From an uncultured Sphingomonadaceae bacterium (GTDB lineage Bacteria > Pseudomonadota > Alphaproteobacteria > Sphingomonadales > Sphingomonadaceae): 64,000 bases of DNA. Shown here piece by piece: positions 18,637-26,045 of the stretch. The translations under genes were made by a program, and so were the position numbers. The notes below the pieces were generated by a model. That model was not told where the DNA came from. It saw only the letters and a list, made by a program, of their open reading frames with translations, and ran no database searches. Location of the stretch: positions 1 to 64,000 of the forward strand of contig CANLCX010000001.1 of NCBI GenBank assembly GCA_947489315.1, written 5' to 3'. How positions within the stretch are numbered: position 1 is the first letter of the stretch; each line of letters begins with the position of its first letter.

Positions 18637-19736
18637 TAGGTAGCGCCTCCATCGATCTTGCCCGCAGATTGAGCATCGATGCGCCAATCGTCACAGAATA
18701 TGCTGACTTTATCAGGATCAAGGATCACATTAGTCATGTCGGTTTCAATTTCAAAACCCTCTTCGACGGCGATGTTGATTTCGGTATCGAACAATGCGGC
18801 ATTGATGAATTTATGCCTACCGACATCCTGAACACGGTTGATGCGTACCGGCAATCCAACGCCCTTTGTCAGGCTTATGAACTCAGGCCGGATTCCCAAT
18901 TTTAGGTCTCCGTTCGGATTGCCGTAATCGTGAGTCAGCTTAATTGTTTCGTCGCCCAATCGGGCTTTGTTGCCGGCAACTGAAACCGGAACAAAATTCA
19001 TCCCGGGAGAACCTATGAAATAGCCGACAAAGCTGTGCGCTGGTGTTTCGAATAGCTCTTTCGGGGTCCCGATTTGTACCACCCGCCCTTCGTGCATCAC
19101 CACAACCTTTTCTGCAAAGGTGAGTGCTTCGGTTTGATCATGGGTCACATAGATCATCGTATGATTAAACTCGCGGTGTAATGACTTTAGCTGCGTCCGC
19201 AGCTCCCATTTCATATGCGGGTCGATCACCGTCAATGGCTCATCAAACAGGATGGCATTGACATCATCGCGAACCATCCCACGCCCCAAGGAAATTTTTT
19301 GCTTCAAGTCTGACGTAAGCCCGCGCGCCTTTTTCTTAAGATCCGCTTGCAGTCCGATCATCTCGGCTATGCGCCCGACACGCTCGGCAACATAGCTGGC
19401 CTCCATCCTACGATTGCGCAGCGGGAAAGCCAGATTTTGCTCGACCGTCATAGTGTCATAGACAACCGGAAACTGGAAAACTTGCGCAATATTGCGCGCA
19501 GCAGTCGATGATGCGGTCACGTCCTCATCGGCGAACAGAACCCGTCCATGAGTCGGTGTGAGCAGGCCGGAAATTATGTTGAGCAAAGTCGTTTTGCCGC
19601 ACCCGCTGGGGCCAAGCAGCGCATAAGCGCGCCCGTCTTCCCAAGTGTAATTAACGGCCTTGAGTGCGAAATCATCGTCGCCGCCCGGATTCGGATGATA
19701 GCTGTGCGCCAGATTTTCGAGTGTTATCGATGCCAA
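18636..19736 (-). CDS. glpT: ABC transporter ATPase with degenerate signature motif
   Basis: This 366-aa cytoplasmic ATPase is one of two different ATPases in the importer. Walker A is LGPSGCGKTT (41-50), Walker B AILFDEPL (161-168) and the H-loop YVTHDQTEA (196-204). The canonical LSGGQ signature is replaced by LTSDLKQK (140-147). A C-terminal regulatory/OB domain (about 240-366; LGIRPEFISL) is of the MalK/UgpC kind. Since its partner GlpS has a good signature but lacks the H-loop histidine, the heterodimer should have one competent and one degenerate ATP site. This glpT is not the glycerol-3-phosphate antiporter of the same symbol. Confidence 0.87.
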   Translation of the reverse strand: MASITLENLAHSYHPNPGGDDDFALKAVNYTWEDGRAYALLGPSGCGKTTLLNIISGLLTPTHGRVLFADEDVTASSTAARNIAQVFQFPVVYDTMTVEQNLAFPLRNRRMEASYVAERVGRIAEMIGLQADLKKKARGLTSDLKQKISLGRGMVRDDVNAILFDEPLTVIDPHMKWELRTQLKSLHREFNHTMIYVTHDQTEALTFAEKVVVMHEGRVVQIGTPKELFETPAHSFVGYFIGSPGMNFVPVSVAGNKARLGDETIKLTHDYGNPNGDLKLGIRPEFISLTKGVGLPVRINRVQDVGRHKFINAALFDTEINIAVEEGFEIETDMTNVILDPDKVSIFCDDWRIDAQSAGKIDGGAT

Positions 19737-19738
19737 GT

Positions 19739-20836
19739 CTATACCCCTAATTTTTCAGGTTTTGGATGGGGCGAAGCGACGAGTTTTCCTTCATTGTCAA
19801 AATAGAAGATATTTTCAGGGCTGAGACAGACTTTGAGCGCTTGCCCCACCTCAAAAGCCTGAAGCCCTGAAACCAAACCGATCCATCTCTCATCCATCGT
19901 ATCGAGGTGAACAAAAGTGTCCGATCCGGTCAGTTCAGTGACAATCAGCTTTGCGTCAAACTCGATAGCGCCGGACAGGCTTTCGCCGACCGCAAGATGA
20001 TGCGCCCGAAACCCAGCCCGATATTCACCATCAGGCAAGCTCGCCAAGCCATCATTCATCTTTGCCGATTGTTCGTTCGGGAAGCGAACAACCGCACCTT
20101 CTTTTTGAACTGACACAAAATTCATAGGCGGATCAGAATAAACCCGCGCGGTCGTCTCATCCAGCGGATTGCGATAGACGTCCATCGCGGGTGCAAATTG
20201 CGTGACCCTGCCTTCCCACAACGTCGCGGTATTCCCGCCTAGCAACAACGCCTCTTCGGGCTCGGTTGTGGCATAGACGAAGATACTCCCGGATGCCTCA
20301 AACAGTCGTGGGATTTCTATGCGCAATTCCTCACGCAATTTATAATCCAGATTTGCCAGAGGTTCGTCCATCAAAACCAAGCCCACGTCTTTCGCCAAAG
20401 CCCGCGCCATGGCGCATCTTTGTTGCTGCCCCCCTGATATCTCGCCCGGCTTGCGATCCAAGATAGATACCAGCTGCAGTAACTCAGCCATTTCCTGTAC
20501 TTTTGCATCAATCTCTGCAGCAGATTTTTTCTGTAGCTTTAGCGGAGAGGCAATATTGTCATATACCGTCATCGCAGGATAATTGACGAACTGCTGATAC
20601 ACCATCGCGATGTCGCGGTCCTGCACCCGCTTTTTGGTAACGTCTTCGCCTTCCCAATAGATTTTACCGCTATCAGGTTTGTCCAGCCCCGCCATGAGCC
20701 GCATCAGCGAAGTCTTCCCCGCCGATGTTGGTCCCAGAAGGACGTTCATCGTTCCTTTCTGCAATTCCATATCGGTGGGATAAATATGCGTCTTGCTACC
20801 AGATATCTTGGAGACGCCTTCAAGCTTCAAACTCAT
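19739..20836 (-). CDS. glpS: ABC transporter ATPase lacking the H-loop histidine
   Basis: The 365-aa protein is the first gene of the operon. Walker A is GPTSAGKT (35-42), the signature ISGGQQQR (133-140) and Walker B LVLMDEPLANLD (153-164) are intact. The switch region reads VYATTEPEEA (187-196), with Thr where the histidine normally sits. The C-terminal domain resembles MalK/UgpC regulatory domains (about 235-365). glpT starts 2 bp after its stop. The start ATG overlaps the stop of an upstream 25-codon ORF that has a better ribosome site, suggesting coupled translation. About 290 bp of non-coding leader separates that ORF from the next gene; I saw no clear promoter in it. Confidence 0.87.
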   Translation of the reverse strand: MSLKLEGVSKISGSKTHIYPTDMELQKGTMNVLLGPTSAGKTSLMRLMAGLDKPDSGKIYWEGEDVTKKRVQDRDIAMVYQQFVNYPAMTVYDNIASPLKLQKKSAAEIDAKVQEMAELLQLVSILDRKPGEISGGQQQRCAMARALAKDVGLVLMDEPLANLDYKLREELRIEIPRLFEASGSIFVYATTEPEEALLLGGNTATLWEGRVTQFAPAMDVYRNPLDETTARVYSDPPMNFVSVQKEGAVVRFPNEQSAKMNDGLASLPDGEYRAGFRAHHLAVGESLSGAIEFDAKLIVTELTGSDTFVHLDTMDERWIGLVSGLQAFEVGQALKVCLSPENIFYFDNEGKLVASPHPKPEKLGV

Positions 20837-20910
20837 CGCCTATTCTCACCGAGCGTGCCATCCAACCGGCCTATTTCGGCAATTGCAAAATGAGTCATGA
20901 ATTTGAGCAT
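20833..20910 (-). CDS. Possible leader ORF of the glp importer operon, 25 aa
   Basis: An ATG at 20910 with GGGAG 5 nt upstream opens a 25-codon frame (MLKFMTHFAIAEIGRLDGTL, then GENRR). Its TGA (20833-20835) overlaps the glpS ATG (ATGA). glpS itself has only a weak ribosome site, so translation of this ORF could drive glpS by coupling. It could be a leader peptide, or the C-terminal scrap of a lost upstream gene. It is unlike any family I know. Confidence 0.45.
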   Translation of the reverse strand: MLKFMTHFAIAEIGRLDGTLGENRR

Positions 20911-21118
20911 CTTTTCTCCCGGAAACAACAAGCGCATCATCTTAAATGAGCAGGGCCCAGACTATGGCACTAAATGATACCGAAGGCATTCAGAAAATGC
21001 TCTGAAATTGTGGAGCACGCCTTGCTCAGATCGCCGGGTCAGCATTGATCAGAACAGCAGGCCATTAGGTTCCATTCCATAGGTTTCATCACTCAATAGA
21101 AAAGTTATGATGTTCTAA

Positions 21119-21147
21119 TGTCCGCTATCGGGATATTGCAGACATTG
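21119..21147 (-). repeat. Dispersed palindromic element, half copy
   Basis: TGTCCGCTATCGGGATATTG then CAGACATTG is the second half of the element alone. Stem arms are TGTC(C)GC and GCAGACA. It lies in the space upstream of the glp leader, just downstream of the SRPBCC gene. Confidence 0.65.
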
Positions 21148-21198
21148 GTATATGAGAAACCTACGCTCGTCGGCACCTTGACGGAAATTGGATCGAAA

Positions 21199-21654
21199 TC
21201 ACTTTTCAGCCAACCGCTTCAACCCATCTCCGAACAAGGTTTTCCAGCCACCCTCTGCGCTACTTGCTGATGCCTCGGTAACATTACCCAACATTGCATC
21301 CGAAACGATAAGCGCGCCGCCATTATCGCGATCTTCAACCGCCAGTTTCAGCATGGAGGTTGTCGGCCCACCCCAATCGGGTGCCATATAGCCGACCAGA
21401 TAGAGTGATTTTCCAGGCGACACCATCTGCACCCGATACCATTCCAGACTGCTGCCATCCGCAGCGCTTTCGATCAACTGACCCCCAGTTTCCGCGTTCA
21501 AGGTCATTTTTGAGCCTTCTCCCAGTGCCCGAAAATCATCCATCCACCAGGCGTCAATTTCATCGATCATCAAGGTCCAGATATCAGCAGCGCTACGCTT
21601 GATTGGAACTTCAAAGTGATATTTGATAATCTTTGCATCGATAAGGTCGATCAC
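21199..21654 (-). CDS. SRPBCC/AHSA1-domain protein
   Basis: The 151-aa protein starts at GTG 21654, with AGGAGA 7 nt upstream, 2 bp after the stop of the ArsR gene. The fold signature of START-like AHSA1 proteins is visible: IKRSAADIWTLMID near the N-terminus, GSKMTLNAETGG, and a C-terminal helix GGWKTLFGDGLKRLAE. Pairs of an ArsR-type regulator and an SRPBCC protein in one operon are common. The SRPBCC member is thought to bind a small hydrophobic ligand, but the function is not established. Confidence 0.85.
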   Translation of the reverse strand: MIDLIDAKIIKYHFEVPIKRSAADIWTLMIDEIDAWWMDDFRALGEGSKMTLNAETGGQLIESAADGSSLEWYRVQMVSPGKSLYLVGYMAPDWGGPTTSMLKLAVEDRDNGGALIVSDAMLGNVTEASASSAEGGWKTLFGDGLKRLAEK

Positions 21655-21656
21655 TT

Positions 21657-21989
21657 TTATTTCTCCTGTTCGGCGATTTTCTTCAGTTTGTTGGTAGACG
21701 ATTTTAATCCATCAATATGTTTGACCACCCAGCTATTGCAGACCGACTTAATGGGCTCCGGATTGAGATAATTCCAGCGTATGCGGCCTTCTCGGCGCAC
21801 ATGGATAATCTCTCCTTCGGTTAATATGTCGATATGCTTGAGGACGCCGGTGCGCCCGATGTCGGGGAACAGGTCGACTAGCTCGCCCGTTTGCTTGGGC
21901 CCCGTTACCAGCGCCTCAACAATCAAACGTCGCCGCCCATCGCCGAGCGCTTTCCAGATCAAATCATCCTGAGAAAATTGATATGTCAC
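21657..21989 (-). CDS. ArsR-family transcriptional regulator (probably leaderless, GTG start)
   Basis: The 110-aa winged-helix protein (about residues 8-90: LIWKALGDGRRRLIVEALVT, IGRTGVLKHIDILTEGEIIH, VRREGRIRWNYL) has no cysteine cluster for metal sensing. The only start consistent with the family N-terminus is the GTG at 21987-21989. It has no Shine-Dalgarno, but a TTGACA / TATGTC pair with 17-bp spacing would put the transcript start just before the GTG. The message would then be leaderless. A perfect palindrome covers the -10, start site and GTG, implying autorepression. It is in an operon with the SRPBCC gene and divergent from the glucosylglycerate genes. Confidence 0.85.
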   Translation of the reverse strand: MTYQFSQDDLIWKALGDGRRRLIVEALVTGPKQTGELVDLFPDIGRTGVLKHIDILTEGEIIHVRREGRIRWNYLNPEPIKSVCNSWVVKHIDGLKSSTNKLKKIAEQEK

Positions 21990-22026
21990 TATTTAGTGAC
22001 ATATAAGCAAATGAACATCTTGTCAA
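21981..22026 (-). promoter_or_regulatory. Promoter with 24-bp perfect palindromic operator overlapping the arsR-family start codon
   Basis: The arms ATATGTCACTA (21981-21991) and TAGTGACATAT (21994-22004) are perfectly complementary around TT. On the minus strand TTGACA (22021-22026) and TATGTC (21998-22003) are separated by 17 bp. The palindrome covers the -10, the predicted transcript start and the GTG codon, a classical autorepression layout. Confidence 0.7.
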
Positions 22027-22057
22027 TTGCACCGCAACGGGAAGGGTGGATATTTCC

Positions 22058-22094
22058 AACGCTAGTGTCTGATATGCGAATAAAAGCAGAGGCC
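22058..22094. repeat. Dispersed palindromic element, very degenerate copy
   Basis: CAACGCTAGTGTCTGATATG followed by AAAAGCAGAGGCC keeps the ACGCTAGTGTC junction of the element, but the stems are mostly gone. It lies in the divergent space upstream of the HAD phosphatase gene. Confidence 0.3.
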
Positions 22095-22147
22095 AACCAA
22101 ATCTCCATATTCTCACCGAAAACAATATGCTATCTTGCCTGGCTATC

Positions 22148-22984
22148 ATGAGCGATCCTTCACTACACTTTTTGATATTCACCGACCTTGATGGAACTTT
22201 GCTGGATCATCATAGCTACTCAGCGAAACCCGCTGATGGTTTGATCCGACAGCTGCGAGACCTATCGGTGGCGAGTGTCATGCCGACTACGAGCAAGACG
22301 CGTTCCGAGTTACAGGCGTTACAGCAATCTATACCGATTAATGATGCGATTAGTGTGACGGAAAATGGCTCAGTCATTTATGCTCCCGATGGTCGCTCCT
22401 TTACTGACGAACAGCGCGCGCAGACTATCATCATGGGGGTCGAATATACCAAGCTATTGGACCAGATTAACGCTCTGCCACAACATCTGCGGCAGCATGT
22501 TACCGGCTTTGCTGATATGTCGATGGACGCGCTGGTAGAGGCTACTGAGCTCACCGTTGATGAAGCCCAGCGCGCCAAGGAGCGGGAGGCGACAGAGCCA
22601 TTTATCTGGTCCGGACCGGATAGGGCCTATGATGAATTAGAGGCGATTATGGCCGGAGCTGATATAAGCATTCAACGCGGTGGGCGCTTTTATCATTTTA
22701 CCGGCCAAGCCACCAAAGAACAAGCGATGAAGCGGGTGATCAGTGCTTTTGTCGAGCGACAGCCGGAAACGAATTTTCTATCCATTGCGCTTGGTGATGG
22801 CCCCAATGACCTTGGCATGATTGAGGCGGCTGATGTGGGTGTCATCATGCCCAATCAGGACGGCGTAACCATCACATCGTCCCGGCCCCATGTTCGCGTC
22901 GCCGCTGTTCCGGGTCCGCGCGGCTGGGTTTCTACAATTGTCGAGATATTGAAAGAATATGGTTTAACCCTGCCCGAAAGATGA
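22148..22984 (+). CDS. gpgP: HAD phosphatase, glucosyl-/mannosyl-3-phosphoglycerate phosphatase family
   Basis: From ATG 22148 (278 aa; an ATG at 22127 adds 7 aa), the protein has HAD motif I FTDLDGTLLD near the N-terminus, motif II at MPTTSKTRSEL, a C2-type cap, and motif IV ALGDGPNDLGMIEAAD near 215-230. These are the features of mannosyl-3-phosphoglycerate phosphatase-like enzymes, which also include glucosyl-3-phosphoglycerate phosphatases. It is directly followed (34 bp) by a retaining-type glycosyltransferase, so the pair probably makes glucosylglycerate: transfer to 3-phosphoglycerate, then dephosphorylation. The glucosyl rather than mannosyl assignment rests on the neighbouring phosphorylase. 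Cytoplasmic. Confidence 0.72.
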   Translation: MSDPSLHFLIFTDLDGTLLDHHSYSAKPADGLIRQLRDLSVASVMPTTSKTRSELQALQQSIPINDAISVTENGSVIYAPDGRSFTDEQRAQTIIMGVEYTKLLDQINALPQHLRQHVTGFADMSMDALVEATELTVDEAQRAKEREATEPFIWSGPDRAYDELEAIMAGADISIQRGGRFYHFTGQATKEQAMKRVISAFVERQPETNFLSIALGDGPNDLGMIEAADVGVIMPNQDGVTITSSRPHVRVAAVPGPRGWVSTIVEILKEYGLTLPER

Positions 22985-23018
22985 TTAGGCTATACCCTTA
23001 GAAACTGTAGGGATTTAC

Positions 23019-24233
23019 ATGGCTGACTTTCATCAAAATGGTACAATTTCCACTCTGCACAATTTGACTGATCGATCGGTTGAATCTCTGGAAGCAGATT
23101 TGATGAACTTTCGGTCCGCTAATCCGATGGCGCTGGTTCTGCCGAGCCTATTTTCAGAGCTGGAGGGACCGGCCCTTCAACATATTGTCAATGAATTGGC
23201 TCAAGTGCCCTATCTTGATGACATTATTATCGGATTGGACCGGGCAGATAAAGACCAGTTTGAATATGCCAAAAGCTATTTTTCCCGTTTGCCGCAACGG
23301 CATCATATTTTGTGGAACAGCGGTCCGCGGCTGACGGCTCTCGACGAAGAATTGAAGCAACGCGGTCTGTCGCCGGCGCAACCGGGAAAGGGCCGCAATG
23401 TCTGGTTCTGCTTTGGCTATTTTCTATCAGCCACGAATGCCCAAGTGGTCGGGCTTCATGATTGTGACATTTTGACCTATGATCGGGCCCTGCTCGCCCG
23501 GCTGATGTACCCGGTGGCCAATCCAACATTTCCCTATGTTTTTTCAAAAGGCTATTATGCGCGCACAACTGAAGAGAAATTTAATGGCCGGGTTGTACGC
23601 CTGCTAATCGGGCCGTTGCTCGCTGCGCTGAAGAAAGTGTGCGAGCCCAATGAGTATATTACCTATCTCAACAGCTTTCGCTATGCGCTGGCCGGGGAGT
23701 TTGCGATGGGACGACAGGTGGTCAAAAATATCCGTATCCCATCCGATTGGGGGCTGGAGGTCGGCGTCCTTTCAGAAGTCTGGCGCAACCATAGCACCCA
23801 GGCTATCTGTCAGGTCGAGATTGCCGATAATTATGATCATAAGCATCAAAAAGTGTCGCATGATAATCCCGATGCTGGTTTGTCGAAGATGAGCATCGAT
23901 ATCACCAAATCCATCTTCCGCAAGCTGGCCACCGACGGTCAAATTTTCTCCCAAGGGACTTTTCGTACCCTCAAAGCGACCTATTTCCGGATTGCGCTCG
24001 ACCGGATCGAAACCTTTTACAACGATGCGGTGATGAACGGGCTGACGCTGGACCGGCATGAAGAAGAAACCACGGTAGAGCTGTTCGCGCAAAATATCAT
24101 GACGGCCGGTGATGTCTTTCTGGAATCGCCCAATGAAACGCCTTTCATGGCCAATTGGAACCGGATCAACAGTGCCATTCCCGATTTTACCGATCGTTTC
24201 AAAGAAGCGGTTCGGCTCGACAATGAAGACTAA
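23019..24233 (+). CDS. gpgS: Glycosyltransferase, probable glucosyl-3-phosphoglycerate synthase
   Basis: The 404-aa protein starts at ATG 23019 behind TAGGGAT. It has a GT-A fold with nucleotide-sugar and metal site HDCDILTYD (about residues 147-155), preceded by the substrate region GKGRNVWFCFGYFLSA and followed by EYITYLNSFRYALAGEFAM, which resembles glucosyl-3-phosphoglycerate synthases (GT81-like). Predicted reaction: NDP-glucose + 3-phosphoglycerate to glucosyl-3-phosphoglycerate. It forms a two-gene operon with the upstream phosphatase and converges on the GH13 phosphorylase with an 11-bp gap. A mannosyl donor is the main alternative. Glucosylglycerate is a compatible solute, often made under salt stress or nitrogen limitation. 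Confidence 0.7.
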   Translation: MADFHQNGTISTLHNLTDRSVESLEADLMNFRSANPMALVLPSLFSELEGPALQHIVNELAQVPYLDDIIIGLDRADKDQFEYAKSYFSRLPQRHHILWNSGPRLTALDEELKQRGLSPAQPGKGRNVWFCFGYFLSATNAQVVGLHDCDILTYDRALLARLMYPVANPTFPYVFSKGYYARTTEEKFNGRVVRLLIGPLLAALKKVCEPNEYITYLNSFRYALAGEFAMGRQVVKNIRIPSDWGLEVGVLSEVWRNHSTQAICQVEIADNYDHKHQKVSHDNPDAGLSKMSIDITKSIFRKLATDGQIFSQGTFRTLKATYFRIALDRIETFYNDAVMNGLTLDRHEEETTVELFAQNIMTAGDVFLESPNETPFMANWNRINSAIPDFTDRFKEAVRLDNED

Positions 24234-24244
24234 CGTTTGCGCGC

Positions 24245-26008
24245 CTAAATTTTAGCAGGCTTGACGTTGGTGATCCAGACGGACTGATAGGGCGCCAAGG
24301 AAAAATCCCCTTCGATATCGGAAATGGACTGGCCCGAAATCAAATCCCACCATGTATCGCCTGCAATCAGGTTAATATCCGCCAATGACAGTATTTTCTC
24401 GCCCTTGGTCACATTGGTGACGGCGAAGATGCTTTGTTTGCGATCTTGGCTTTGTCTCCAGATACCGAACAAGCCTTCGGGCAGGGCCAGAGTGAATTGC
24501 ACGGCATTGGGGTGAAAGGCGGATTGTTTCTTGCGGAGTTCGATCAAGCCAAGGAAACGATTGAAAACCTTGGCCTCGACGGTGTCGGGGTTGTCGAGTT
24601 TGCTGCTGATATCATCATAGTCCAGTTGACGCCGATTGATCGAGCGATTTTGGCCGGTCAAATTGACCTCTTCATAGCCATTGGGTGTTGCAAGCAAGCT
24701 GTGAATATAGATCGCCGGAATGCCCTCTAGCGACAGCATGATCGCCATCGCCGCCATGAATCGATCTATCTGATGCTCGTCAGGGCCATCGAGCGTGCCC
24801 TGCATCGCCTCGAAATAAGAGATGTTCATCTCATAAGGTTTTTCCGTGCCGCCCGGACCGCGTCGCATCGAAAGCCGACCGCCAAAGGCTTGAATCGCAG
24901 CGAGCATCTGATCAACCTCGCCCTGCGGCAACACGCCTTCTGTCGGACGCAGCCCGATGCCATCATGGCTGGCGGTAAAGTTCAGATAGGTACAACCGGT
25001 CAGGGCGGGTGGATTGCTGCGTGTCAGGCGCTTCAGGTAAAGCGCATCACCAGTTAGTAACGCATGGACAAGCAAGGGCGGCAACGAGAAATTATAAATG
25101 ACATGCGCCTCATTCTGGTTGCCGAAATAGGTCAGATTTTCGTGATTGGGGATATTGGTTTCGGTAATGATGATCAACGTTTCCACATGATGGTCCATCA
25201 ACGTCCTGAGCAGCCTTATGACCTCATGGGTTTCATCCAGGTTGATCGAGGCCGTGCCAATTTTCTTCCACAGGAAAGCGATGGCGTCGAGCCGGAAGAT
25301 GCGCACGCCATGGGCGATATAGTCGGCGATAATTTTAATAAATTCGCATAGCAGATCCGGATTGGTGAAGTCGAAATCCAGTTGATCAGCGCTAAAAGTG
25401 CTCCAGACATTACGGTCGCCCGCTGCTGTACGAAAGGGTGTGAGAAGGGGATGTGATCGCGGACGCACCACTTGCCCCAGATCCGAGCTCGGATCGGCGG
25501 TATAATAATAATCTTTGCCCGGTGCTTCGTCGGACAGAAATTGTTGAAACCATTTCGATTTGCTGGAACCATGATTGATCACCAGATCGGCCATGAACCG
25601 ATAATCCCCGGCAATCGCTTCAATATCAGTCCAGTCGCCGAGCTCTTCGTCGACTTGCAGATAATCGATGACTGCGAAGCCATCATCCGAACTATAAGGA
25701 AAAAAGGGAAGGATATGTACCGCACCGATGGTTTGACCGATATGTTGTTTCAAAAAGCGGTGCAGCGTGTGTAGCGGCTTTTCGCTCTCAGACCGGATCG
25801 TGCCGCCATAGGTGATGAGGGCAATGTCGCTCTCGTCCCATAGATATTTATCGGCAATATGCTTCCGCTTGATCATCTTGTCCGGGTCGGGCCAGAACAG
25901 GGCGATTATATGATCCGCCAGCGCATCGGTATCATGACCCCGATAGAGGATGCTCAGATGCGCCGATAGCCGGCTACGCAGATGGTCGATGGTGGCGCGA
26001 TCATTCAT
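24245..26008 (-). CDS. GH13_18 glycoside phosphorylase, probable glucosylglycerate phosphorylase
   Basis: The 587-aa protein is a sucrose-phosphorylase-like alpha-retaining enzyme. GH13 regions are visible: DLVINHGS (141-148), the nucleophile in FRLDAIAF (D241), the acid/base in IITETNIPNHEN (E283) and the transition-state residue in FTASHDGIGLRP (D349). The ETN and HDGIGLRP contexts are those of the GH13_18 branch acting on glucosylglycerate or glucosylglycerol rather than the sucrose phosphorylases. Its neighbours are the synthase/phosphatase pair and a divergent glycerate 2-kinase. The coherent reaction is glucosylglycerate + phosphate to glucose-1-phosphate + glycerate. Sucrose 6'-phosphate or glucosylglycerol phosphorolysis are the alternatives. 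Cytoplasmic. The ATG at 26008 has no strong ribosome site. Confidence 0.75.
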   Translation of the reverse strand: MNDRATIDHLRSRLSAHLSILYRGHDTDALADHIIALFWPDPDKMIKRKHIADKYLWDESDIALITYGGTIRSESEKPLHTLHRFLKQHIGQTIGAVHILPFFPYSSDDGFAVIDYLQVDEELGDWTDIEAIAGDYRFMADLVINHGSSKSKWFQQFLSDEAPGKDYYYTADPSSDLGQVVRPRSHPLLTPFRTAAGDRNVWSTFSADQLDFDFTNPDLLCEFIKIIADYIAHGVRIFRLDAIAFLWKKIGTASINLDETHEVIRLLRTLMDHHVETLIIITETNIPNHENLTYFGNQNEAHVIYNFSLPPLLVHALLTGDALYLKRLTRSNPPALTGCTYLNFTASHDGIGLRPTEGVLPQGEVDQMLAAIQAFGGRLSMRRGPGGTEKPYEMNISYFEAMQGTLDGPDEHQIDRFMAAMAIMLSLEGIPAIYIHSLLATPNGYEEVNLTGQNRSINRRQLDYDDISSKLDNPDTVEAKVFNRFLGLIELRKKQSAFHPNAVQFTLALPEGLFGIWRQSQDRKQSIFAVTNVTKGEKILSLADINLIAGDTWWDLISGQSISDIEGDFSLAPYQSVWITNVKPAKI

Positions 26009-26045
26009 GATGGGGGTTCAAACTCCGAAAAGTCACTTGACCGCG

